Of a DNA stretch of 31,839 bases, positions 23,606 to 31,839 are shown one piece after another. A program made the translations under genes and the position numbers. The notes beneath the pieces are model-generated. The model did not search any database. It was not told where the DNA came from and was given only the letters and a program-made list of their open reading frames with translations. Source of the DNA: an uncultured Clostridia bacterium (GTDB lineage Bacteria; Bacillota; Clostridia; Christensenellales; Aristaeellaceae). How positions within the stretch are numbered: the stretch's first letter is position 1; each line of letters opens with the position of its first letter. The stretch spans positions 1 through 31,839 of the forward strand of contig CALCTW010000008.1 in assembly GCA_937907055.1 (NCBI GenBank), read 5' to 3'.

Positions 23606-26600
23606 ATGAAAACAAAGCTGATGTGCATAGCGCTGCTGGTGATGACCCTGCTGATGACGGCCTTCACCGCATCAGCCGATGACGGCGGAAGCTTTAGTGA
23701 TAACCTGACCTGGGCATTCGATGCCGCGAACAATACGCTGACGATCTCGGGCAGCGGGAATATGGAAGACTTCAGTTCTGTTTCGCTGCCCCCGTGGTAT
23801 GATCATACCGACATGATCAAAACAGTCATCATCGAACCAGGTGTGACGAGCATCGGAGCTTATGCCTTCTATTCTGCGGAAGCGGAAACAGTCTATGCTG
23901 CCGACAGCGTGACGAGCATCGGCGAGTATGCATTTTTCCGGAGCAAGCTGAAGAGCTTCCATATGCCGTCCGGCATCCGGAGCATTGGCTCCTCCGCATT
24001 TTTTTGGCTCAGCTTGAACAACTGTCCATCGGCGATCTGAAAGCCTATCTGAACTGCAACTACACGGATGAATACGCGTGGCCGCTATACAGCGTGTCAG
24101 AGCCGGTCACGCTTATCGTGAATGGCAATGAAGCGACCGTTCTGGAGATCCCGGAGGGCGTCAGCCAGATCGGTGATTTTGCCTTTTTCCATTGTAAGAG
24201 TATTACCGACCTGAAGATCCCGGAGGGCGTGCTGAGGATCGGCTGCAATGCTTTCTGTGACTGTACCAATCTGGTCGAGGTTTCTATGCCGGCGTCACTG
24301 AAAACGATCGGCGATGGAGCGTTTGCCAACACAGACAATATCCGCCGGGTCAGCATTGCCAGCATTGAATCCTGGCTGAATCTATCATTTGAAAACGAGT
24401 ATGATACCTGGTCGCTCCCGAACTGGATCAACGGCAGTAACATAAAGGACATGCGTCTATACCTGAATGGGCAGGAATTGACGGAGATCCAGATTCCCGG
24501 AAGCATCAAGACCATTCGCAGAAACGCTTTTGAGAATTTCGATCGTATCTCCCGCGTAGTCATCAATGAAGGCGTTGCCCGCATTGAAGAAAATGCTTTC
24601 GCGCACATGAGCGGACTGAAGACCCTGAGCCTGCCTGCCAGCATCCAATCGATCGCTCCCACTGCTTTTTGGAGTTCATTGGAGATTGACAGCTTGCTGC
24701 TGAGTGACCTGACAGCCTATCTGACCAGCATGCCCGCGGAAAATGACAACTATCATGGCATTCTGGGTGAGAACGGGCAGGTTTGGCTGAACGGCAAAGA
24801 GCTGTTCGATCTGATCATCCCTGAGGGTTTCACGCGCGTTCCTGCTAATGCCTTCTACAATTGGACCAATCTGCGCACGATTTCAATGCCCAATACCCTG
24901 CAGACCATCGGCACAAATGCGTTTTACCATTGTTCCTCGGTCAGCAAGATCGTGATCCCCGGCGGTGTGACGAGCATTGGAAATTCCGCGTTCAGCAGAT
25001 GCAACGGCTTGCAGGAACTGTCTCTGCCTGCCAGCCTGACAAGTGTCGGCAGTCATTGCTTTGGCGGAAGCGTCAGCAGACTGGACCTCGAAAGCCTCGA
25101 AGCGTATCTGAATTGCAGCTATGGTACCAACAGTGCGCCGCTTGAAGGTGGCACGAGCGGCCGTGCCATCTATGTGAACGGCGAGCTGCTGACCCAGGTC
25201 ATCATCCCCGATACGGTACAGAAGGTGCCCCCGCATGCATTTGATAATTGCCGTGATATAACGGAGGTCATTTTTGCCGGACCAACCACTGAGATCGATG
25301 AATACGCGTTCTTCTTCTGCAGCGGTCTGAAAACGATTGAGCTTCCCGCAGGCCTGCAAACGATCCGAAAATTAGCATTTGCATATTCCGGACTCGAATC
25401 GGTCTACATCCCGGACAGCACAACCAAAATCGAGCATCAGGTCTTTTCCCAGTGTGAAAAGCTGAGCCGTGTCAGCCTGCCTGCCAGTGTGGTCATCGAC
25501 CAGAATGCCTTCCCGGGTTCGTATACCCCGCTCGAGGTAGATTACCACGGCGATCGTATCGACGCCGCGAATCTGCTGGTGCTGGGACCATGGAACGAAG
25601 CATTGACCAACCCCGACGCAGTCTGGCACTATCGCCCGAACGGCAAGTGCGGCGAAGACCTGACCTGGGTCATTGATGACAGCGGCACACTGATCATCAG
25701 CGGTACCGGCGAAATGACTGCTTATACCGCCAGCCTGCAGCCCTGGGATCCGAAGGCGTTCAGCCGGGTCAGGATCGAAGAGGGCGTGACCACCATCAGC
25801 GACTACGCGTTTTATAACGCTCCGGTCGACATCATTCAGCTGCCCGAGTCGATGGAGACCTTCGGCGTTCACATCGTGACCTCTCATCCCATCGTGCTCT
25901 GCCCGGAATTCAGCAATGCCGATTATTGGGCATACTCCAACCAGTTTGAGACTGTCTATTCCGATCAGCTGGACATGGATCCGTTCTTCCGGGAGCATGG
26001 AAATATCGAGTTGTTCAGCGACACTACGCTGTACCGCGGCACCGTACACCGAATCACAGCCTGCGTGTTCCCGCTTGAAGCAAATGAGCTCCTGAAGTGG
26101 ACCTCCTCCGACCCAACCGTAGCCGAGGTGGATCAGAACGGTCAGGTGACTGCCGTCAACCATGGCCGAGCTGTCATCACGGCAGAATATGCCGGTGTTT
26201 CGGACTGCGTGACCGTGACAGTCAACAATTTTGAGGATGTGGGCGTGATCCACATGGACGAAACGCCGGAATTCCTCCGGCTGGGTGAAACGCTGCAGTT
26301 GTCTTTCCGCACCGTACCTCAGGATAACAGCCTCACATTCACCTATACCAGCACAGACAGCAGCGTCCTTGACGTTGACGCCAATGGTAAGGTGACCGCA
26401 GTCGGTCACGGCTATGCCTGCGTCTGGGTAGAGGCAGAAGGTGTGACCGCGGCAACCGGCCCCATCTATGTCTATACCCCCATTACAGATGTGACCCTCC
26501 CTGAAGAATTCTGGGGCGTGGCAAAGTCCTTCACGCAGATACACTGGGACATTGAGCCTGCAAACGCGAACCCCCTCTGGATCTGGACCTCGGAGCATTC

Positions 26601-27714
26601 CGCCCACGCAGCAGTGACGGTTTCCGAGGATGGACTGGTGAGCTGTTTCGTGCCCGGTGATATCACCATCACCATGACGGACAGGATCACCGGTCTCAGC
26701 GCTTCAACGCTGGTGCATGTCTGCCGTCCGGTCACATCCATCGAGATGCCGGAGGAGCTTACCTTTGCGGAATGCACACGATCCTACCAGTTCGAGTCTG
26801 TGGCCGTGACCATGAACGCGCGCTACATCAACCATCTGATCGTTTACACCAGTGACGACAACAACGTGGCAACCGTGACCGATGACGGCCTGATGACGAT
26901 CGTGGGACCCGGTACGGTGAATATCACCACCCGGGCCGAGAGCGGTGTATCAGCCTCCTGCAAGGTAACGATCCTGCCGGAGCACGACCGTAAAACGACG
27001 ACTCCCGCAGTTCTTCCCACCTGTGTGGATACGGGCAACACCGAATACTTTACCTGCGATGATTGCGGCGCATTCTTTGGATTGGTTAACGACGAATATG
27101 TAAGCATTGAGGAAAACAGCTGGATCGTTCCCGCGATTAATCACCAGCATTGGGAAAAGGCCGATGTGACAGCTGTCGAGCCCACCTGCACCGAAGACGG
27201 CTGCATGGAATACGCTGTATGCGATGATTGCGGCGCCTATTTGCTGGTGGAGGATGAAACGGTGACAGTGATCGAGGAAAACAGCTGGATCATTCCGGCG
27301 CCGGGTCATACTGAGGTCGTTGATGAAGCGATCGCGCCTACCTGCACCGAAACAGGCCTGACTGAGGGCAGCCACTGTACTGCCTGTCAGGAAGTATTTG
27401 TTGCCCAGGAGATCCTCCCTGCCACACACCGTCATGTGATGCAGTCCGGCGCGTGCTGCACCTGCGGCCGGTCATTCGACACAACAGGCGCGAAGGTGCT
27501 CACACTTCCTTCCCTGCTCACAAGCATTGCTGACAATGCCTTCGAAGGAATCTTCGCGGAGATCGTTGTGATCCCAGCCGGGTGCACGAAGATCGGCGAA
27601 CGTGCCTTTGCCGATTGCGCCGCGTTGCGGTATGTGTTCATGCCCGCGGACATCGACATTCATGACAGCGCGTTTGATGGCTGCGAGAATACGATCGAGT
27701 TTATCATCCAATAA
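23606..27714 (+). CDS. BspA-like leucine-rich-repeat surface protein, frameshifted in a T7 run
   Basis: The ATG at 23606 has AGGAGG seven bases upstream and a signal peptide (MKTKLMCIALLVMTLLMTAF, cleavage near ASA). BspA-type LRR_5 repeats (pattern I-x-x-x-A-F with L-P/I-P-x-x-[IV]-x-x-I) run to about residue 770. Four Ig-like Big_2-type domains follow (about 805-1125, e.g. WTSSDPTVAEVDQNGQVTAV), then three Cys-rich repeats with C-x-x-C pairs (PTCTEDGCMEYAVCDDCGAY) and a final LRR segment. The frame changes by -1 at the run of seven T at 23999-24005; in the first frame translation ends at 24040. One extra T would restore a 1369-residue protein. Such proteins bind host or partner-cell surfaces in related organisms. 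I see no LPXTG or other anchor. Confidence 0.82.
23999..24005 (+). other. T7 homopolymer at the frameshift of the BspA-like gene
   Basis: The codons around the run are GCA TTT TTT TGG in the upstream frame; the downstream frame needs TTG GCT CAG CTT GAA. Repeat structure on both sides (SIGSSAFF before, LEQLSIGDLKAYL after) shows that the two frames belong to one protein. Confidence 0.88.
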
Positions 27715-27728
27715 TTCAGAAAACATCC

Positions 27729-27762
27729 ATACCGCAGACGGAACTTCCGCTGCGGTATTTTT
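27729..27762 (+). terminator. Terminator of the BspA-like gene
   Basis: ATACCGCAG pairs with CTGCGGTAT, with an inner CGGAA/TTCCG stem, followed by a T run. Confidence 0.93.
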
Positions 27763-27871
27763 GCGCGCCATCGTGAATGAACTCCATGATACAAGCATTC
27801 ATTTCTCGTGTTCCGCAAGGAATCTGCTTCCCGGCTTTCTTATCGTAACCTATGTATGACACTCGCAGACA

Positions 27872-27889
27872 AAACAGTTTCAATTTCAA
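27872..27889. repeat. 18-bp shared motif, copy 2
   Basis: This is identical to 23473-23490 and lies about 70 bases upstream of the first paralogue, directly before a TTGACA-containing AT-rich stretch that may hold its promoter. Confidence 0.75.
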
Positions 27890-27958
27890 CAGACCCTATT
27901 GACAATCAAATAAAAAGAATTATCATTAATACCGACAATCAACAAAGGAGAAAGAAAT

Positions 27959-29062
27959 ATGCTTAAGAAATGGATCTCAATTCTTATCGTGATAATCTGC
28001 CTCGTTCCGCTCGCGGCTTCCGCCTACACGATGGACGATATATACTGGTCTCTGGAAAGAGAAGACGGAAAGACCGTCCTTTACCTCAAGGGAATCAAAG
28101 GCTTCTCTTCTGATGATTCAGACAACCTTGTGATAACGACCCCCGTGGACAAGATCGTCTTTGCGATCCCGTATCCCGTATCCGATATATACAGGACCCT
28201 GCGCATTGATAAACTGTTTATTCCTTCTGTGCAGGAATATGCTGTGGAAGGCCCGCGCACGGTCTCGGACGGAATTTCCGTTGAAAATCATTTCTGGTTC
28301 CATGAGGTTGTTGTGATGGGAAACATCAAACAATGGCCGAACCTTAATAACGCCGTGATGTTCGATGATATCAGTGTCACGGTCAACGGAACGGTCGGCT
28401 TTATCCCCGCGGACAGTTTTTATCCGAGCGAAAACAGCTTCCAAAAATGCGCGTACAAAAACATTTCCCTGATCAGCAACGAGTATTACACCTTCGAAGA
28501 CGGTGTGCTTGAAGATTCGTTCACCGGCATGCCGATGTGGGCTTCTGAAGAGCATATTTTCTACGAAGAACCTTATTATTACATGTTCAACCGCGCGCAT
28601 GATGCCGTATCCCTCATTGATTACAGAGGAAAAAACACCGAATCGGAGTACTATCTTCCCGATACCACAAAGGATGGGTATCCTGTCCGTTGGATCTCCG
28701 GCCCCGCGCTCATTGCCATGAACCCTTATGATTTTACGAATGATCTGAACAAATTGTACGATAAGTTGTCGAGCGCGCAGGATCAGCTGGACCGCTGGAT
28801 CGCAGGCGGAAAAAAGACGGAAGAACAGATCAATAAGCAAAAAGAAAAGATCGATCAGTTACAGGCTGAGTATGATGCGATGTATGAGGAATCTCTGAAA
28901 ACGAGATACCGCAATACGCTGTATCTTGGGCAGAATGTCGAAGCCGTATCCGACTTTGACTCTGAGCTGCTTGACTTTGATATGCTCTATGTTCCTGTAA
29001 CATTGAAGCACTATGGTAAAGGATTGCTGGAATCAACACAAGCTGTTCGTTTCAATCCTTAA
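27959..29062 (+). CDS. Secreted protein with C-terminal coiled coil, paralogue A
   Basis: This 367-residue exported protein starts at an ATG with AAAGGAG upstream. The signal peptide is MLKKWISILIVIICLVPLAA with cleavage after ASA near residue 22. The region to about residue 225 is rich in beta strands and aromatic residues. A charged amphipathic stretch at about 260-315 (DKLSSAQDQLDRWIAGG, then KKTEEQINKQKEKIDQLQAE) is a coiled coil, followed by a conserved C-terminus (TRYRNTLYLGQNVEAVSDFD). I do not recognise the family. It is closely related over its ends to the next gene and has the same length, and it follows a BspA-like surface protein, suggesting a surface or secreted role. Confidence 0.82.
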   Translation: MLKKWISILIVIICLVPLAASAYTMDDIYWSLEREDGKTVLYLKGIKGFSSDDSDNLVITTPVDKIVFAIPYPVSDIYRTLRIDKLFIPSVQEYAVEGPRTVSDGISVENHFWFHEVVVMGNIKQWPNLNNAVMFDDISVTVNGTVGFIPADSFYPSENSFQKCAYKNISLISNEYYTFEDGVLEDSFTGMPMWASEEHIFYEEPYYYMFNRAHDAVSLIDYRGKNTESEYYLPDTTKDGYPVRWISGPALIAMNPYDFTNDLNKLYDKLSSAQDQLDRWIAGGKKTEEQINKQKEKIDQLQAEYDAMYEESLKTRYRNTLYLGQNVEAVSDFDSELLDFDMLYVPVTLKHYGKGLLESTQAVRFNP

Positions 29063-29213
29063 ATCTGTTCTTTTAAGAAAAACGGAAGGGTGTTCTGCTG
29101 ATATAACCCTAAAACCGTACGACCGGTAATGCATATCAACAATGTCAAGAAAACGGGGCAATTGATATCATAAATAATCAATTCACATTGAATACAACAA
29201 TGAGGGAAAAAGC

Positions 29214-30317
29214 ATGCTTAAGAAATGGATCTCAATTCTTATCGTAATCGTCTGTATCATTCCATTCGCGGCTTCCGCATACACAATGGATGATATCTTC
29301 TGGTCTCTTGAAAGAGAAGACGGGAAGACAGTTCTTTATCTCAAGGGTATCCGAAACTTCCCTTCCGATGGATCCTATGATTTGGTTGTGAATGTTCCTG
29401 CGGATAAAATCGTGTTTTCGGTCCCTTATTACGTTAAGGATCAATATTGGAGTCTACACATTGATAAACTGTATATTCCCTCCGTTTCGGAATATGCTGT
29501 AGAAAGCCGTGTACTCATCCATGATGATTTCTATTATGAAAACTATATTCACTATATCCATATCATTTTCATGGGAAATATAAATGAATGGCCGGATTTC
29601 AGAAACGCCTACTGCCCCCAATCATTTTCTGTTACGGTTAACGGAACGGTCGATTACATTCCTTCAAACGCTTTCTTCCCGGACGGATACAATGTTATGG
29701 ATCGGCTGTACGATAATGTCTCCCTGATCAGCAATGAACATTATACCTGCGAGAACGGTGTGCTTGAGGATTCCTTCACCGGCATGCCGATCTGGGCCTC
29801 TGAAGAGAACATTTTCTATGAAGAGCCGTATTACTACATGTTCAACTGCGCGCATGATGCCGTGTCCATCCTTGATTACAAAGGGAAAACGACCGAACCG
29901 GAATTCTATATTCCCGACACGACAAAGGCCGGTTATCCTGTCCGTTGGATCTCCGGCCCCGCGATCATTGCCATGAATCCCTATGATTTTACAGATGATC
30001 TTGCTAAGGCACTGGATAAGCTGGAAAGGGCACTGGATCAGTTGGATCGTTGGCTTGCCGGCGGGAAAAAGACAGAAGAGCAGATCAACAGGCAAATGGA
30101 AAAGATCAATGAATTACAGGCCGAATATGATGCTTTATATGAGGAATCTCTCAAAACGAGGTACCGCAATACACTGTATCTCGGACAGAACATCGAGGCT
30201 GTATCCGATTTCGATCCCGATCTGCTCAGATTTGACGCGATCTATGTTCCTGCCACGCTGACCCACTATGGCAAGGGGCTGCTGGATATGGAAAGTCGTC
30301 TCTATATCAATCCGTAA
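29214..30317 (+). CDS. Secreted protein with C-terminal coiled coil, paralogue B
   Basis: This protein also has 367 residues and the same layout as its neighbour 150 bases upstream: signal peptide ending at ASA, aromatic-rich beta region, coiled coil (ALDQLDRWLAGG, then KKTEEQINRQMEKINELQAE) and the conserved tail TRYRNTLYLGQNIEAVSDFD. Identity to paralogue A is high in the first 46 and last 190 residues and clearly lower between about 85 and 170. The ribosome binding site is TGAGGG. No terminator separates the two genes, but a strong one follows this gene, so they may be cotranscribed. Function is unknown. Confidence 0.82.
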   Translation: MLKKWISILIVIVCIIPFAASAYTMDDIFWSLEREDGKTVLYLKGIRNFPSDGSYDLVVNVPADKIVFSVPYYVKDQYWSLHIDKLYIPSVSEYAVESRVLIHDDFYYENYIHYIHIIFMGNINEWPDFRNAYCPQSFSVTVNGTVDYIPSNAFFPDGYNVMDRLYDNVSLISNEHYTCENGVLEDSFTGMPIWASEENIFYEEPYYYMFNCAHDAVSILDYKGKTTEPEFYIPDTTKAGYPVRWISGPAIIAMNPYDFTDDLAKALDKLERALDQLDRWLAGGKKTEEQINRQMEKINELQAEYDALYEESLKTRYRNTLYLGQNIEAVSDFDPDLLRFDAIYVPATLTHYGKGLLDMESRLYINP

Positions 30318-30328
30318 ACACACAAAGC

Positions 30329-30359
30329 CCGGAAGAGAGAACCTCTTCCGGATTTTTTT
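30329..30359 (+). terminator. Terminator of the paralogue pair
   Basis: CCGGAAGAG pairs with CTCTTCCGG around AGAAC, followed by A and seven T residues. Confidence 0.95.
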
Positions 30360-30388
30360 ATGGACAGAAACAGAATGAGAAGAATGTA

Positions 30389-30417
30389 TTGAAAAATGCG
30401 TTTTTTTCCGTTACAAT
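30389..30417 (+). promoter_or_regulatory. folT promoter
   Basis: TTGAAA (30389-30394), 17-base spacer, TACAAT (30412-30417), with the expected start of transcription about 10 bases before the riboswitch. Confidence 0.82.
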
Positions 30418-30434
30418 GCACATAACGGCCTAAG

Positions 30435-30548
30435 AGGCAGAGTAGCTGCAGGCGCGTAAAGTGTTCATGAACGGGGAGTTGTCATGAAACGAAGTCTTCG
30501 GCGCGAGAGCGCGAAGAGACGCGGTGCCTGCGGCGCATCCCGCTGCTT
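30435..30548 (+). ncRNA. Tetrahydrofolate (THF) riboswitch
   Basis: The leader contains the conserved THF-riboswitch core: an AGGCAG/CTGCTT P1 helix, GAGTAG, the P2 pairing CTGCAGGC with GCCTGCGG, CGCGTAAAGTG, GAACGGGGAGTTGTC, ACGAAG, GCGCGGTG and the 3' GCATCCCGCT. The P3 region is extended by an extra GCGCGAGAGCGC hairpin. This class binds reduced folates and controls folate transport genes in Firmicutes, which matches the folT gene downstream. It is followed by a terminator hairpin, so control is probably transcriptional. Confidence 0.9.
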
Positions 30549-30557
30549 AAAGTGACT

Positions 30558-30598
30558 GCCTCCTGCAGGTCGAGGACTTGCGCGGAGGCGTTTTCTTT
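30558..30598 (+). terminator. Riboswitch-controlled terminator (expression platform)
   Basis: GCCTCC pairs with GGAGGC, continued by GCAGG with CTTGC, then GTTTTCTTT. It lies between the aptamer and folT, where folate binding would stabilise the off state. Confidence 0.8.
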
Positions 30599-30671
30599 GT
30601 ATATGGATGCTTTGAAAACTCCTTTGCTGTTTGGCGTATCCGAATCACGCGATCAGAAAGGAGTTTTTTGA

Positions 30672-31415
30672 ATGACAAAAACCGGATCTTCAGAACCGAA
30701 AGTTCTGCCCATTTGTTCCAAGCAGTACTGGCGTACAGCGCTCTCCCTTGTAAAGGATACAAGGATGCTCGTATTCGCGGCGCTGATCATCGCGCTGCGT
30801 GTGGCCGTCAAAACGCTGAAGCTGACCACGGGCACCATCTCTTTTACATTTGACTGCTATGTCAACTCGCTGGGCTCCATTGTGTACGGCCCGATCATGG
30901 GTCTGCTGGTGGGCGCGGTAAGCGATACGCTGGGATGCATCCTTGTTCCCAGCCCGACCAGCCCGTACTTTTTCCCGTTCATCTTTGTGGAGATGAGCAG
31001 CAGCTTCATCTTTGCCCTGTTCCTGTGGAAGCGTCCGCTTTCCCCCTCCAGAACGCTGCTGTGCAAATTCACGGTGAACATGTTCTGCAATGTCATCCTG
31101 ACCTCGCTGTTCATCAAGTGGTCCTACTCCTACTTTGGGATGGATAAGGTGTATAACCTTTTCAACCTGCAGCGGCTGGTGAAAAACATGATCACCTTCC
31201 CTGTGGAATCCATGCTGATCGTGCTGATCCTGCAGGCCGCGATCCCTGTATTGCAGCGGTGCGGGCTCAAATCCATCCTGCCGGTCAAAAACCGGCTGCA
31301 GAAAAAGCATTACTGGCTTATCGCGCTGCTGCTGGTCATTTCTGTGGGGCTGATCCTGCTGTACATTTTTGTGCTCAACGATCTGCTGAAGGCCAATAAT
31401 ATCAAACTGCTGTAA
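30672..31415 (+). CDS. folT: Folate ECF transporter substrate-binding (S) component FolT
   Basis: This 247-residue membrane protein is an ECF-transporter S component. The start ATG at 30672 has GAAAGGAG upstream. About six hydrophobic helices follow; the early helix (TRMLVFAALIIALRVAVKTL) and the glycine-rich stretch YGPIMGLLVGAVSDTLGCIL are typical S-component features that contact the shared energising module. The THF riboswitch directly upstream identifies folate as the likely substrate. The C-terminal helix pair (HYWLIALLLVISVGLILLYI) is somewhat longer than in minimal FolT. The EcfA/EcfT partners are not in the window. nth follows after 19 bases and is probably cotranscribed. Confidence 0.93.
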   Translation: MTKTGSSEPKVLPICSKQYWRTALSLVKDTRMLVFAALIIALRVAVKTLKLTTGTISFTFDCYVNSLGSIVYGPIMGLLVGAVSDTLGCILVPSPTSPYFFPFIFVEMSSSFIFALFLWKRPLSPSRTLLCKFTVNMFCNVILTSLFIKWSYSYFGMDKVYNLFNLQRLVKNMITFPVESMLIVLILQAAIPVLQRCGLKSILPVKNRLQKKHYWLIALLLVISVGLILLYIFVLNDLLKANNIKLL

Positions 31416-31434
31416 AGAGAAAGGAGACGCGGAC

Positions 31435-31839
31435 ATGGACGTGCAGAAGGTGTTTGCGATCCTGAAAGAACTTTATCCTGCCGCCGGGCCGGAGCTTCAC
31501 TTTTCCAACGCGTATGAAACACTGGTCGCCACCATTCTGTCCGCCCAGTGTACGGACGCGCGTGTCAATCAGGTGACCCCTGCCGTGTTCCGCGATTTTC
31601 CGACACCTGCCGCCATGGCGGAGACAACGCCGGAGATCCTGTTTCCCTATGTGCGCTCCTGCGGCTTCAAGAGCAAGGCCTCGAATATCGTTGCCGCATG
31701 CAGAATGATCATGGATGAGTACGGCGGAGAAGTGCCCCATACCATGGAGGAACTGACCCGTCTGCCGGGTGTTGGCCGGAAGACCGCCTCGGTGGTGCTG
31801 CTGGCCAGTGAAGAATGGGCCGCCGCCAATGGCTGGCCG
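31435..31839 (+). CDS. nth: Endonuclease III (partial)
   Basis: The 135 visible residues, cut by the window end, form the N-terminal and central part of endonuclease III, the base-excision DNA glycosylase/AP-lyase for oxidised pyrimidines. The start ATG has AAAGGAG upstream. ETLVATILSAQCTDARVN and the helix-hairpin-helix LTRLPGVGRKTASVVL, with the catalytic lysine in GRKTA, are clear. The catalytic aspartate and the C-terminal 4Fe-4S cysteines would lie beyond the edge. It sits 19 bases behind folT, so folate availability sensed by the riboswitch may also affect its transcription unless it has another promoter. Confidence 0.95.
   Translation, partial: MDVQKVFAILKELYPAAGPELHFSNAYETLVATILSAQCTDARVNQVTPAVFRDFPTPAAMAETTPEILFPYVRSCGFKSKASNIVAACRMIMDEYGGEVPHTMEELTRLPGVGRKTASVVLLASEEWAAANGWP

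Noticed and set aside
23999..24005. Programmed -1 ribosomal frameshift
   Set aside because: The run is not in the ideal X XXY YYZ register (the P-site codon would have to re-pair on ATT), and no obvious downstream pseudoknot or upstream Shine-Dalgarno stimulator was seen.
1..31839. tRNA or rRNA genes, including a CUA suppressor tRNA
   Set aside because: I looked for T-arm-like GGTTCGANNCC sequences with matching acceptor stems in the intergenic regions and found none; a covariance-model search would be more reliable.

Overview
This window looks like a fairly GC-rich chromosome segment from an anaerobic, probably gut-associated member of the Firmicutes (Clostridia). The evidence is the pth-mfd pair, a tetrahydrofolate riboswitch in front of an ECF folate transporter, a catabolite-type operator, SH3b/peptidoglycan-binding wall proteins, BspA-type leucine-rich-repeat proteins and strong -35/-10 promoters with AGGAGG ribosome binding sites. 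The assignment is by gene content only; there is no rRNA or other phylogenetic marker here, and I found no tRNA, transposase, integrase or CRISPR array.

Layout. 1-1390: a minus-strand uronate operon (kduI, then a KduD/gluconate 5-dehydrogenase-like SDR cut by the window edge) whose promoter is overlapped by a perfect cre/LacI-type operator. 1440-3150: an MscS channel and a small secreted protein on the plus strand. 3179-3290: a 10-bp-period A-tract array. 13867-3321 (minus): a long, tightly spaced block ychF, ATP-grasp, peptidoglycan-binding secreted protein, radical SAM protein, ABC exporter, pth, mfd. 13929-16556 (plus): a P-loop kinase and a PreA-like flavoprotein flanked by two near-identical terminators. 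16599-18212: an AT-rich two-gene island (XRE-type membrane regulator plus lipoprotein) between 257-bp direct repeats derived from the 3' end of the neighbouring YczE-like gene. 18081-20400: YczE-like protein, BirA and, divergently, TrmO. 20472-30359: secreted proteins, namely a seven-SH3b wall protein, a BspA-like giant with a homopolymer frameshift, and two tandem paralogues. 30389-31839: the THF-riboswitch-controlled folT followed by nth (partial).

The most striking observation is that mfd and the radical SAM gene, both conserved and otherwise intact, each carry a single in-frame TAG where homologues continue without interruption, while none of the 22 genes whose stop codon lies in the window ends in TAG (15 TAA, 7 TGA). 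This fits UAG being read as an amino acid (glutamine or glutamate would suit both positions) in this organism, but two independent nonsense mutations or assembly errors cannot be excluded from one window.
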